A DNA stretch of 64,000 nucleotides from NCBI GenBank assembly GCA_903869595.1, contig CAIPZV010000060.1:42810-106809 (forward strand), read 5' to 3'. Below are positions 16,848-25,023 of this stretch, one piece after another. Made by a program: the position numbers and the translations under genes. The notes beneath the pieces were generated by a model. The model was not told the origin of the DNA and searched no databases. It saw only the letters and a list, made by a program, of their open reading frames with translations. Positions within the stretch are counted from its first letter, which is position 1, and the number at the start of each line of letters is the position of its first letter. This stretch comes from an uncultured beta proteobacterium. GTDB lineage: Bacteria; Pseudomonadota; Gammaproteobacteria; Burkholderiales; Burkholderiaceae_C.

Positions 16848-17804
16848 ATGGGGTTTCAATTCGCGCAAGACACTACTGAAACCTCACTGCAAATCCGTTT
16901 GCGCCTGATCGGCGTGCTCATCGTGCTAGGTGTCGGCTGGGGTAGCACCCAGGCACTGGGCAAAATGGCGGTGTCTTCCGGCCACCAACACTTTGGCCTT
17001 ATTTTTTGGCAAGCGACGATTGGCGTCTTCGTGTTGGGTGCGCTCAACATCGCGCGGCGCGGGCATTTTGCTTTGAACCGGGCCGGTCTGCGCTTCGCGT
17101 TCATCATTGCCTGCATTGGCACCCTGATCCCCAACTCTACGTTTTACATCTCGGTAGCGCATTTGCCCAGCGGGGTAATGTCCATCCTGATCTCCACCAT
17201 CCCCATGCTCTCGCTTCCCATGGCCTTGGTTTTGGGCATGGATCGATTGCATCCGCTGCGTTTGCTCGGCTTGTTGTGTGGCTTTATCGGCGTGGCGCTG
17301 ATCGCCATTCCGCAAACCAGTTTGCCCACGCCCGAGATGGCCGCCTGGCTGCCCCTGGCCATGGTAGGGCCGGTGTTTTATGCCATGGAAGGCAATTACG
17401 TCGCCAAGTGGGGCATGGGCGATTTGGACGCGGTACAAGCCATGTTCTGGGCCTCCTTGCTGGCAGCTGTGATGGCCTTACCTTTAGCGCTCGGAATGGA
17501 CCAGTGGATAGACCCGCGCCCTCCCTACGGCCAACCCGAACTGGCGCTGATGGCCTCGTCCACCATCCATGCGCTGATGTACGCTGCCTATGTGTGGCTG
17601 GCTGCCAAAGCCGGAGCGGTATTTGCCACGCAAACCAGTTATGTAGTGACGCTCTCCGGCGTGCTGTGGGCCATGTTGCTGCTCGATGAACATTTCAGCG
17701 CCTGGGTCTGGGCGGCTATGGCGGTGATGCTGGTTGGGCTGTTCTTGGTGCAGCCGCACCAGAGAAAAAACTCCCATCTGGCAGGCGAGGGAACCTCTGC
17801 ATAA
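16848..17804 (+). CDS. EamA/DMT-superfamily transporter
   Basis: A 318-residue inner-membrane protein with ten predicted hydrophobic helices in two EamA halves (about residues 20-150 and 165-300). Typical elements are GWGSTQALGKMAV in helix 1 and PSGVMSILISTIPMLSLPMA in helix 4. Substrates of this superfamily are usually exported metabolites or amino acids; none can be assigned here. The last residues, TSA and the TAA stop, lie inside the left end of the dispersed repeat element that begins at about 17797, so the insertion has set the C terminus. Confidence 0.87.
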   Translation: MGFQFAQDTTETSLQIRLRLIGVLIVLGVGWGSTQALGKMAVSSGHQHFGLIFWQATIGVFVLGALNIARRGHFALNRAGLRFAFIIACIGTLIPNSTFYISVAHLPSGVMSILISTIPMLSLPMALVLGMDRLHPLRLLGLLCGFIGVALIAIPQTSLPTPEMAAWLPLAMVGPVFYAMEGNYVAKWGMGDLDAVQAMFWASLLAAVMALPLALGMDQWIDPRPPYGQPELALMASSTIHALMYAAYVWLAAKAGAVFATQTSYVVTLSGVLWAMLLLDEHFSAWVWAAMAVMLVGLFLVQPHQRKNSHLAGEGTSA

Positions 17805-18034
17805 GTCCAATCCCGTCATTGCGAGGCCGCAGGCCGTGGCAATCTGTGACTTCATGCTTTGGCGGAAGTGATCTCATTCCGGCATTGACTGCCGCGTCGC
17901 TTAGGCTCCTCGCAGCGACGGTTGCATGGACTGCCGCGTCGCTTAGGCTCCTCGCAGCGACGGATGTCGCGAGGCCGAAGGCCGTGGCAAAGTTTCGTCA
18001 TTGCGAGCGCAGCGAAGCAATCCACTTTGGCTTG
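17797..18034. repeat. composite dispersed palindromic repeat element
   Basis: The longest copy of the repeat family. It starts with TCTGCATAAGTC (shared with the copy at 54906), then GTCATTGCGAGGCC..., and ends with GCGAGCGCAGCGAAGCAATCC at about 18003-18023. Inside, a 35-bp unit (GACTGCCGCGTCGCTTAGGC then TCCTCGCAGCGACGG) occurs twice, at 17887-17921 and 17929-17963, period 42. It lies between convergent genes and contributes the stop codons of both. Confidence 0.85.
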
Positions 18035-19002
18035 CCAATCTTGCACTCTTCGGCCAACTGCACCAAGGCCTCGCCCATCGCCGCAAAACTGGCAGCGGCC
18101 CGGCCAGACATGTGCCGTGCGCGCAAATAGCCGTGTACCAATTCGGGCTCGTTACGGTAGTGCGCGGCAACGCCGTCGGCCTGCAAGCGCTCCACGTAGA
18201 TGCGGCCATCGTCGCGCAAAGGATCGATATCCGCCGTCACCACAAAGGCTGGTGGCATACCCAAAAAATCGGCTGCCTTGAGCGGCATCAATTCCGGGTC
18301 GGATGCGCTATCGCGGTCCATGCCGCCGGTGCGCAAACCAAAGTACATGGCCGACTCGGCAGTGGTCAACATGGGCGCGTAGGCATTGCTGACGTAAGAG
18401 CCACGCGAGGTATCGCCAGCCAGCCCCGGATAAATCAAGAGTTGGCCTATCGGCATCGGGCCGCCTTGTGCTCGCTGACGCAAACACAGTGCCGCCGCCA
18501 AATTGCCACCGGCGCTATCCCCGCCCACGATGACGCGCGCACCTTCCGAATGGAGATAGGCAAAAGCCGCCTGCACATCGTCCAACTGCGCCGGGTGCTG
18601 GTGCTCGGGCGCCAGCCGGTAGGCAATCGCCACCACATCGATTCCCGTGGCAGCGCAAAAACCGCTGCACGCATCAGCATGGCTTTCCAAGCCCCCCAGC
18701 AAAAAGCCGCCGCCATGTAAGTACAAAAGCACCGTGCCCGCATGCTGGTGCTGCGCATGCCGGTAACGCCGCGCGGGTATGGCGCGTTGCGGCCCCAGGG
18801 CGGCAATATTGAAGTCCGTGGTGGACACCTCGGCAGGCATGGGACCGCGCATTTCGGCGGCATAGCGGTTGTACCAGGCGCGGTTTTCTTCTGCGCTAAA
18901 GGTATAGGCATCGGCCGGGTAAAAGGCATGGGTGCGGGCGATGTAAGCCAGCACCTCGGGGTCGGTGGGCATGGGGTGCGGTGCGGGGGGTAATGTGGTC
19001 AT
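17998..19002 (-). CDS. alpha/beta hydrolase, hormone-sensitive lipase family esterase
   Basis: A 334-residue cytosolic esterase. The start at 19002 (MTTLPPAPHPM) fits the family; the upstream extension of the open frame has no support. Motifs are the HSL oxyanion hole LYLHGGGFLLGG, the nucleophile elbow GGDSAGGN, and the acid/His region ADIDPLRDDG ... ELVHGY. Carboxylic ester hydrolysis is expected; the substrate is unknown. The final seven residues IASLRSQ and the TGA stop are encoded by the dispersed repeat, so the native C terminus has probably been replaced. Confidence 0.87.
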   Translation of the reverse strand: MTTLPPAPHPMPTDPEVLAYIARTHAFYPADAYTFSAEENRAWYNRYAAEMRGPMPAEVSTTDFNIAALGPQRAIPARRYRHAQHQHAGTVLLYLHGGGFLLGGLESHADACSGFCAATGIDVVAIAYRLAPEHQHPAQLDDVQAAFAYLHSEGARVIVGGDSAGGNLAAALCLRQRAQGGPMPIGQLLIYPGLAGDTSRGSYVSNAYAPMLTTAESAMYFGLRTGGMDRDSASDPELMPLKAADFLGMPPAFVVTADIDPLRDDGRIYVERLQADGVAAHYRNEPELVHGYLRARHMSGRAAASFAAMGEALVQLAEECKIGKPKWIASLRSQ

Positions 19003-19137
19003 GGCAGGCGCGCTCAAGTAATTGAAACGAACCTTAGCATGCGGCTCAACTTGCCACGCAAGGCATAGCCGACCCCCGCCCGCCGGTATGGCGCAAATGC
19101 TAGACGCCACTGCGCCAAGCCTGCTAGGCTTACGCCC

Positions 19138-21267
19138 ATGCGCCCAACCGCCCCGACACAAACCACACCGCCCTACATCCCGCAGATCCGCCTCTACCAA
19201 GAGTGGCTGCAAAGCACACGCCAATTGCAGTTTGCCGACTACCGCGCGCTGTGGCACTGGTCGGTCACGGATTTGGATGCTTTCTGGCAAAGCATTTGGG
19301 ACTACTTCGATATGCAATCGCCCATGCCCCACAGTGCGGTGCTGGCGCGCAATGTGATGCCCGGTGCCCAGTGGTTTACGGGCGCACAAGCCAACTATGC
19401 GCAACAGGTTTTTCGCCATGTGCAGGCAGCGCATGCTGCAGGTTTTCCGGCCATCATCTGCCAGGATGAATCGGGCCAGGTCACCGAACTTTCCTGGCCC
19501 GAGCTACGCCGCCAGGCCGCTTCGCTAGCCTTGCATTTGCGCGCCCAGGGCGTACAGCCGGGCGACCGCGTAGCGGCCTACCTGCCCAATTGCCCCGAAG
19601 CCATGGTGGCGTTTTTGGCCACCGTATCGCTAGGCGCGGTTTGGAGCATTTGCGCGCCAGACATGGGCACCGCCTCGGTACTGGACCGCTTTCGCCAGAT
19701 CGAACCCAAGGTGCTGATCGCCGTCGATGGCGTGCACTACGCCGGACGCGCGCACGAGCGCATGGACGTGGTGCAAGCGCTCAAGGATGCGCTACCCACG
19801 GTGCAACACCTGATCGTGCACCACCACATTGGCACTGCCGCCAGTTCCTCGCTGCCGGTGGCGCGCGCCACCGCGCTGGCCGATACGCTGCAAGCCGATA
19901 GCGCAGCAACGGATGCCTTCGAGCCCCTGTGGCTGCCCTTTGACCATCCTTTGTGGATTGTGTATTCCAGCGGTACCACCGGCCTGCCCAAGCCCATCGT
20001 GCATGGCCACGGCGGCACAGTGCTGGTGGCGCTGGCCCTGAAGATTTTGCATAACGACGTGGGCTGTAGCTACCAGCCCAATAGCTGGGGCGAGCGCTAC
20101 CACTGGTACAGCTCCACCGGCTGGGTGATGTGGAACGCACAAATGAGCGGCCTGCTCAACGGTACCACCTGCGTGATTTACGACGGCAACCCCTCCGGCC
20201 CCAAAGACGCGCCCGATTGGGGCACTTTGTGGCGCTTTGCCGCCGCCAACCGGGTGACTTTTTTCGGCGCGGGTGCCGCCTTTTATGCCAATTGCCAAAA
20301 AGCTGGGCTGGACTTGGCCAGCCTGGGTGATCTGTCGCGTATCCGCGCCCTGGGCACCACCGGCTCGCCGCTGGCACCGGAAACGCAAAACTGGGGTAGT
20401 GCCCAGTTCCGTGCGGTGCGCGCCGCCGCCCCAGCGCAAGCCTGGCCAGACGCCGATATCTGGTGGTGCAATATTTCGGGCGGCACCGACTTTTGCGGCG
20501 CATTTATCGGCGGTAACCGCGAACTGCCGCAAGAGCCTGGCGTGATGCAATGCCGTTTGCTGGGTTGCGCGGTTGAAGCTTGGAACGAAGCGGGTGAACC
20601 GGTGGTTGGCGAAGTGGGTGAACTGGTCTGCAGCCAGCCCATCCCCTCTATGCCCCTGTATTTTTGGGGCGACCCTGAAAACCAGCGCTACCTGGCCAGC
20701 TATTTTGAGATGTACCCCAAAGGCCTGGGGCGCCAACCCGGCGGTGGCGATGCCGCGCCCGAGACTGGCGGCGTCTGGCGCCACGGCGACTGGCTACGCA
20801 TAGGCGCCCAAGGCGCTTTGCAAGAGGGCTGCGTGATTTATGGACGCAGCGACGCCACCATCAACCGCCACGGTCTGCGCATGGGCACCAGCGAGATTTA
20901 CAGCGCCGTCGAGGCCTTGCCCGAAGTGCTGGACAGCATGGTGGTGGACCTGGAATACCTGGGCCGCGAAAGCTATATGCCGCTGTTTGTGGTGCTGCGC
21001 CCTGGGACGGCACTTGATGAGGCGCTCACGGCCCGGATTCGCGAAAGCATCCGCAGCGCCCTGAGCCCGCGTTTTTTGCCCAACGCCATCTTCCAGGTGG
21101 CCGAAATCCCGCGCACCCTGTCGGGCAAAAAGCAGGAACTGCCCATCAAGAAGCTGATGCTGGGCCAGCCGCTGGAAAAAGTGGTGAACCGCGAAGCCAT
21201 GGCCAACCCCGGCTGCCTGGACTGGTATGTGCAGATGGCGCGCGAGCACCTGGCGCGCAGTGCTTGA
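19138..21267 (+). CDS. aacS: acetoacetyl-CoA synthetase
   Basis: A 709-residue AMP-forming ligase that converts acetoacetate, CoA and ATP to acetoacetyl-CoA. The N terminus carries the ACAS_N cap (YRALWHWSVTDLDAFWQSIW). The P-loop is VYSSGTTGLPKPIVHGHGG. Downstream come SSTGWVMWNAQMSGLL, the WWCNISGGTDFCGAF motif typical of AacS, WRHGDWLRI, GRSDATINRHGLRMGTSEIY and the C-terminal acylation lysine in RTLSGKKQELPIKK. The length is slightly over the usual 650 because of insertions. It is divergent from the esterase across a 135-bp gap. It would feed acetoacetate, for example from PHA breakdown, back into acetyl-CoA. Confidence 0.92.
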   Translation: MRPTAPTQTTPPYIPQIRLYQEWLQSTRQLQFADYRALWHWSVTDLDAFWQSIWDYFDMQSPMPHSAVLARNVMPGAQWFTGAQANYAQQVFRHVQAAHAAGFPAIICQDESGQVTELSWPELRRQAASLALHLRAQGVQPGDRVAAYLPNCPEAMVAFLATVSLGAVWSICAPDMGTASVLDRFRQIEPKVLIAVDGVHYAGRAHERMDVVQALKDALPTVQHLIVHHHIGTAASSSLPVARATALADTLQADSAATDAFEPLWLPFDHPLWIVYSSGTTGLPKPIVHGHGGTVLVALALKILHNDVGCSYQPNSWGERYHWYSSTGWVMWNAQMSGLLNGTTCVIYDGNPSGPKDAPDWGTLWRFAAANRVTFFGAGAAFYANCQKAGLDLASLGDLSRIRALGTTGSPLAPETQNWGSAQFRAVRAAAPAQAWPDADIWWCNISGGTDFCGAFIGGNRELPQEPGVMQCRLLGCAVEAWNEAGEPVVGEVGELVCSQPIPSMPLYFWGDPENQRYLASYFEMYPKGLGRQPGGGDAAPETGGVWRHGDWLRIGAQGALQEGCVIYGRSDATINRHGLRMGTSEIYSAVEALPEVLDSMVVDLEYLGRESYMPLFVVLRPGTALDEALTARIRESIRSALSPRFLPNAIFQVAEIPRTLSGKKQELPIKKLMLGQPLEKVVNREAMANPGCLDWYVQMAREHLARSA

Positions 21268-21500
21268 AGCGCTGGCAACGGGATCGAAGCGGTATGTGAC
21301 CGTCAAGGCGCGCCAACTGTCGGCCTTAGCCGGCGGGTTTGGCACGCCCAGGCCAAAATCGACCCAGATCGTGCAATGGGGGCAGGAAATAGTCGCCTTG
21401 GGCGGGTATGAAGCCGGTTTACGGGGGGCAAAACCCGGTAACCGGCTCTAATTTGCCCTGTACTTTTGCCTTCGGGGCGGAAAAAAGGCAAAATGGGGGG

Positions 21501-21752
21501 ATGCGCGATAACACCACCACCAAGATCAGTCCCGACGGCCTCCGCTACCGCTCACGCGCCTCGGGGTCCCCATTTGCACAATCCTCTGGTAACGCCAGCA
21601 TGAGCTGCGCCAAATGCGGCCTGCACAAGCCGCGTTCTTTGGGATCCTTTCGCAAGCTGGCAGGCAAAAGCATGTTTGTCTGCGGCGATTGCGTACCACC
21701 CAAGCCAGCGACCCCCGCAGCGGCGCCCGAGGCGCCGGCCAGCGGCAGCTGA
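21501..21752 (+). CDS. small zinc-ribbon-like protein (83 aa)
   Basis: A short protein with two CxxC pairs about 25 residues apart (SCAKCGLHKPRSLGS ... MFVCGDC), which probably bind one zinc ion. The C-terminal tail is Ala/Pro rich. I place the start at 21501 (MRDNTTTKIS) behind a G-rich site; the open frame runs further upstream without support. Function unknown. The 233-bp stretch from 21268 to 21500 shows no other gene. The nucleosidase follows after 60 bases. Confidence 0.6.
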   Translation: MRDNTTTKISPDGLRYRSRASGSPFAQSSGNASMSCAKCGLHKPRSLGSFRKLAGKSMFVCGDCVPPKPATPAAAPEAPASGS

Positions 21753-21812
21753 AGCGCCGCTAACGCGCTTGCCCATGACGAGCGCGCCTCGGGGCATACC
21801 TGACAGCACCCG

Positions 21813-22385
21813 ATGCGAATCGCCATAGCCGTGGCTTTGCCGCAAGAGTTGGACAGCGCCTTACTGCAAGGCGCAGCGCAGGTCTTTTACACCGGCGTGG
21901 GCAAAGTCAATGCCACCCTGGCTACGCTGCAAGCCCTGCAACGTTTCCATCCCGATATCCTGATTAACTTCGGCACCGCAGGCGCCGTCCAGCCGGGCCT
22001 GTCCGGCCTGCTGCCGGTCTCGCGCGCCGTGCAGCGCGATATGAACGCCGAGCCGTTGGCGCCACGCGGCACCACACCTTTTCACACAGGGCCACACCAG
22101 TTAGACGGCGGGCAAGCCGGTTGGGTCTGCGGCACCGGCGATAGCTTTGTCAGCGCACACGACCCTTGGTTTGACACCGCCGGCATCCATGTGGTGGACA
22201 TGGAATTGTTCGCGATCGCCAGCGCCTGCCAAACCCAAGGCACGCCGTGGCGCAGCATGAAATTTATCTCCGACCAGGCCAATGGCGGCGCGCCCACCGA
22301 CTGGCAAGCCAATGTGCGCCTTGGCGAGAAGTTATTTGTGCGTTGGTTTTTCGACGAGTTTTTGGCGCGAACCAAGGTAGATTGA
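21813..22385 (+). CDS. nucleosidase of the MTA/SAH nucleosidase / purine phosphorylase family
   Basis: A 190-residue protein, shorter than the usual 230. It keeps the family core: MRIAIAVALPQELDS at the N terminus, YTGVGKVNA, LINFGTAGAVQPGL, the nucleoside-binding VVDMELFAIASACQ and the catalytic-acid region MKFISDQANGG. The expected reaction is hydrolysis of a purine nucleoside or methylthioadenosine-type substrate. The N-terminal glutamate usual in MtnN (EEM) appears here as QEL, so substrate preference may differ. It stands alone between the zinc-ribbon gene and the exporter pair. Confidence 0.8.
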   Translation: MRIAIAVALPQELDSALLQGAAQVFYTGVGKVNATLATLQALQRFHPDILINFGTAGAVQPGLSGLLPVSRAVQRDMNAEPLAPRGTTPFHTGPHQLDGGQAGWVCGTGDSFVSAHDPWFDTAGIHVVDMELFAIASACQTQGTPWRSMKFISDQANGGAPTDWQANVRLGEKLFVRWFFDEFLARTKVD

Positions 22386-22492
22386 AGCGCGCCGTTTGGC
22401 ATCTTTGGCGAAGTTATTTCGCGAGTTACCATGACCTCAGAATTTTCCTTGCTCCGAATGCCCCGGTGGTCCGAAACAAGCCCACTTAGCTT

Positions 22493-23632
22493 ATGTTCGC
22501 GATTCCGATGACCAAACCTACGAGGCGGGTGTCTACCGTAATTTTGGTGCGGGGTGAGTTAGTAAGTCAAACGCTTGCTAGCATCGCCACCAGCATGGCA
22601 GGGGCTGCGCCGATTTTTTTGGGCGTGATAGGTCCCGTATTGGCTGGCGTACTGGCTCTGGCGGTTGCGCCCCTGCTGTATGCCGGAACCTTGTACTACC
22701 CGGATGGAGTGTTGATTTTTTCAGTGCATACGGCCCTCACTTGTATGCCCATATTTTTTCTCCGACATCGTGTGTTGCCCACCAGTTTCATGAACTGGGC
22801 TGCGGGGCAGCCCATTAGCCCACTTTTTCGGCTGGCCGGGGACGTGCTTGCAGTTGCGATAGGGGTCTCACCTCTTGCGGGCATCTACGCCATGTCCTCG
22901 CTTGTCTGGGCCTGGCAATGGCCGCCATGGCTTCGGTCGGCATGGCTCCCAGCCTACACCACGGTTCTTGTGTCTTTGCTTTTCAATTGCATGTTTGGAA
23001 TGCTGGTGCTGAACTGGCGATGGCGAGTCGATCGGTCTCGCCGCAAAGGTACGGCAACGGGTGGCCCTCATTCATCTCGGAAGGAATTGCAGGAACGCCT
23101 GGGGTTCGGCGCAGGTCACTTGGTCATTGCTCGCTACTTGTTGTGGCTTCCTTACTGGCGGCAGAAGCCAGTAACCTGGCATCTGGGTCAAGTGGCCACA
23201 ACTCTGCTTATCGGGGTGGGCTTGGTGTACTTGCTTTTGAACCATGACAATTCACCCTGGCAAGCAGCCATTAGCCCGTCCATTGCAGTTTTCATCGTCT
23301 GCATTACCCTTTGGAGAGACGCAACAGTCCAACGCAGCCTGGCACACTTACTGGTAGTTGTTAATGGGTGGCCTATCGCATTTGCACGACTGCGCTTGAT
23401 AGCTAATGTGTGGGCGGTTTTACCTGCGATGACTGTTCCGGTCTTGGCGCTATTTGTGGGACAGGGATTCGGTGCACCAGCATCGGACCGGGCCTCGCTT
23501 TGGTGGTTCGCTGTTGCCACAGCAGCAGGCGCGCCTATGGTTGTGCTACTCACAAAAGTTCACACTCCGCAGCGCTGGGCGATGGCCTCAGTATGGGCGG
23601 GAACGCTGATTGTTTGCGGAGGAAGTTTATGA
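22493..23632 (+). CDS. multi-pass membrane protein, probable ABC exporter permease
   Basis: A 379-residue hydrophobic protein with about ten membrane segments (for example IFLGVIGPVLAGVLALAV and LLIGVGLVYLLL). No family motif is recognised. Its stop overlaps the ATG of an exporter-type ATPase, so it is most likely the membrane half of that transporter. The start may be the ATG at 22493 or 22508. GC content and codon use are visibly lower and more mixed than in neighbours (many AGT, CTA and AAA-type codons), and the pair is bounded by unrelated genes. This suggests horizontal acquisition. The cargo is unknown. Confidence 0.7.
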   Translation: MFAIPMTKPTRRVSTVILVRGELVSQTLASIATSMAGAAPIFLGVIGPVLAGVLALAVAPLLYAGTLYYPDGVLIFSVHTALTCMPIFFLRHRVLPTSFMNWAAGQPISPLFRLAGDVLAVAIGVSPLAGIYAMSSLVWAWQWPPWLRSAWLPAYTTVLVSLLFNCMFGMLVLNWRWRVDRSRRKGTATGGPHSSRKELQERLGFGAGHLVIARYLLWLPYWRQKPVTWHLGQVATTLLIGVGLVYLLLNHDNSPWQAAISPSIAVFIVCITLWRDATVQRSLAHLLVVVNGWPIAFARLRLIANVWAVLPAMTVPVLALFVGQGFGAPASDRASLWWFAVATAAGAPMVVLLTKVHTPQRWAMASVWAGTLIVCGGSL

Positions 23633-24282
23633 ATCGTGATTTACATATCAACGCGAAAGATCTGTCATTCCGCATTGGCAACAGAATCGTTTTAGATGCA
23701 TTGACCTTTGAACTTCACGCCGGTGTGAACTGGATTCGCGGCCAAAATGGAACCGGAAAAACGACGCTCCTGAAACTTTTGGCCGGGGCGCTTCAACCTA
23801 GTCGAGGAGATATGCTGTTGGGCTCCGAGTCAATGGCACGGTTGCCAAGCGTAGAACGGCGAAAAATATTTTTTTCAGGTGATGATTTGCCCGACCTACC
23901 CTGGCTAAGCGCAGGGGAACTCATAGAAGTCTACGGCTCCATATACCGTAATATCGACAACGCGTTGCTTGACGTCCATCTGCGTGAGTTCAGACTTAAG
24001 GCTGTTCTTGACACACCTATTGCGGCCCTTTCACTTGGCGAGCGCCACAAGTTACAGCTTTCTGTGGCCCTTGCGGTCAATGCCAGTTTATTGTTGCTGG
24101 ACGAACCCCTGAATGCGCTGGATGCTGAGGCGGTAGCGCTAGTGCGCAATGAGTTAACGCGCCGTCACACGCTCAAAGAGCAGGTTATTGTGCTGACGAG
24201 CCACTCTGATCCATGCATAAGCGCAAAGGTATTTGATTTGAGTGGTGGGACGAACTCGCGGTTGTTAGCGCTCCATCCCTAG
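23629..24282 (+). CDS. ABC exporter ATPase, CcmA/ABC-2 type
   Basis: A 217-residue compact ATPase starting at 23629 (ATGA overlap with the membrane protein; GGAGG just upstream). It has Walker A GQNGTGKTT, signature LSLGERHKLQLS, Walker B LLLLDEPLNALD and switch VLTSHSD, in the style of heme-exporter CcmA and ABC-2 drug or bacteriocin exporters. No ccm genes lie nearby, so cytochrome biogenesis is unlikely. Lower GC matches its partner. It is convergent with the XRE-cupin regulator. Confidence 0.8.
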   Translation: MNRDLHINAKDLSFRIGNRIVLDALTFELHAGVNWIRGQNGTGKTTLLKLLAGALQPSRGDMLLGSESMARLPSVERRKIFFSGDDLPDLPWLSAGELIEVYGSIYRNIDNALLDVHLREFRLKAVLDTPIAALSLGERHKLQLSVALAVNASLLLLDEPLNALDAEAVALVRNELTRRHTLKEQVIVLTSHSDPCISAKVFDLSGGTNSRLLALHP

Positions 24283-24346
24283 TCTCGGGTCTGATGATCA
24301 AACCGCTCTAAAGGGTGCTTGCGTATAAAGGCTATGAAGGTGCGCT

Positions 24347-24976
24347 TCAGTAATGCGGCGGTGTAATCACCCAGATAACCCGCACCGGCACTTCGCCGGG
24401 GTTGGCGCAGCGGTGCACGTCGGTGCTTTTGAAGGAAAAGCTATCGCCTTCCTGCAAGCGGAAATGGCGGCCTGATACCCATAAATCCAAGGTGCCGGAC
24501 AGCACATAGCCGGCCTCGGCGCCGTCATGAAAATAGTCTTCGCTATCCGAGCCCGGCTCGATGGTGCTGAGCAGCATTTCCAAGGGGCCGCTTAAATTGG
24601 GCGAGAGCAGTTCTTCTTGGATGCCCAAGCCGGTAAAGGACATGCGACGGCGGTGGGTGCTGCGCACCACCACATCGCGCTCGGCCGGGTCGCCTTCGGT
24701 GTTTTGCTGGAAGAACCAGTTCATGTGCACACCCAGCGCGTCGCTGATGCGTTTGAGCACCGCAATCGGCAGGCGCGAATGGTTGCGCTCTAGCTGGCTG
24801 AGGTAGCCGACCGAGATACCGGATTTTTCAGCGACTTCGCGCAGGGTCAGGTTTTTGACCAGGCGCAGTTCGCGCAATTGCTCGCCAATGGCCGCGCCCG
24901 GGTCGATGTCGGCCAGCACCGCCAGCGATTCATCGTTGTCTTCGGGAAGCGCCAGGCGCGCTGCTTGGATGGCCAT
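24347..24976 (-). CDS. XRE-family regulator with C-terminal cupin domain
   Basis: A 209-residue regulator. Residues about 28-85 form a Cro/CI-type helix-turn-helix (LRELRLVKNLTLREVAEKSG then ISVGYLSQLERNHSR). Residues about 130-205 are a cupin_2 ligand domain (LSTIEPGSDSEDYFHDGAEA ... LQEGDSFSFKSTDVHRCANP). Such proteins (PuuR/SutR type) commonly repress amine or amino acid catabolism. It lies 47 bases beyond the stop of the leftward FAD dehydrogenase, on the same strand, so it may be the last gene of that unit and control the whole methylated-amine locus. Confidence 0.85.
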   Translation of the reverse strand: MAIQAARLALPEDNDESLAVLADIDPGAAIGEQLRELRLVKNLTLREVAEKSGISVGYLSQLERNHSRLPIAVLKRISDALGVHMNWFFQQNTEGDPAERDVVVRSTHRRRMSFTGLGIQEELLSPNLSGPLEMLLSTIEPGSDSEDYFHDGAEAGYVLSGTLDLWVSGRHFRLQEGDSFSFKSTDVHRCANPGEVPVRVIWVITPPHY

Positions 24977-25023
24977 GTTTGTCTATATTTGTATCAAGTC
25001 AGATAGCCAGCGCTGACATGCGC

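Noticed and set aside
17820..18130. Short open frames with RSEAIH- or AASLRLLAA-like peptides
   Set aside because: They are translations of the dispersed repeat element and do not represent genes.
23629..24282. Heme exporter CcmA of cytochrome c maturation
   Set aside because: No ccmB-H genes are adjacent; the partner is an unrelated membrane protein, so only the general exporter class is supported.
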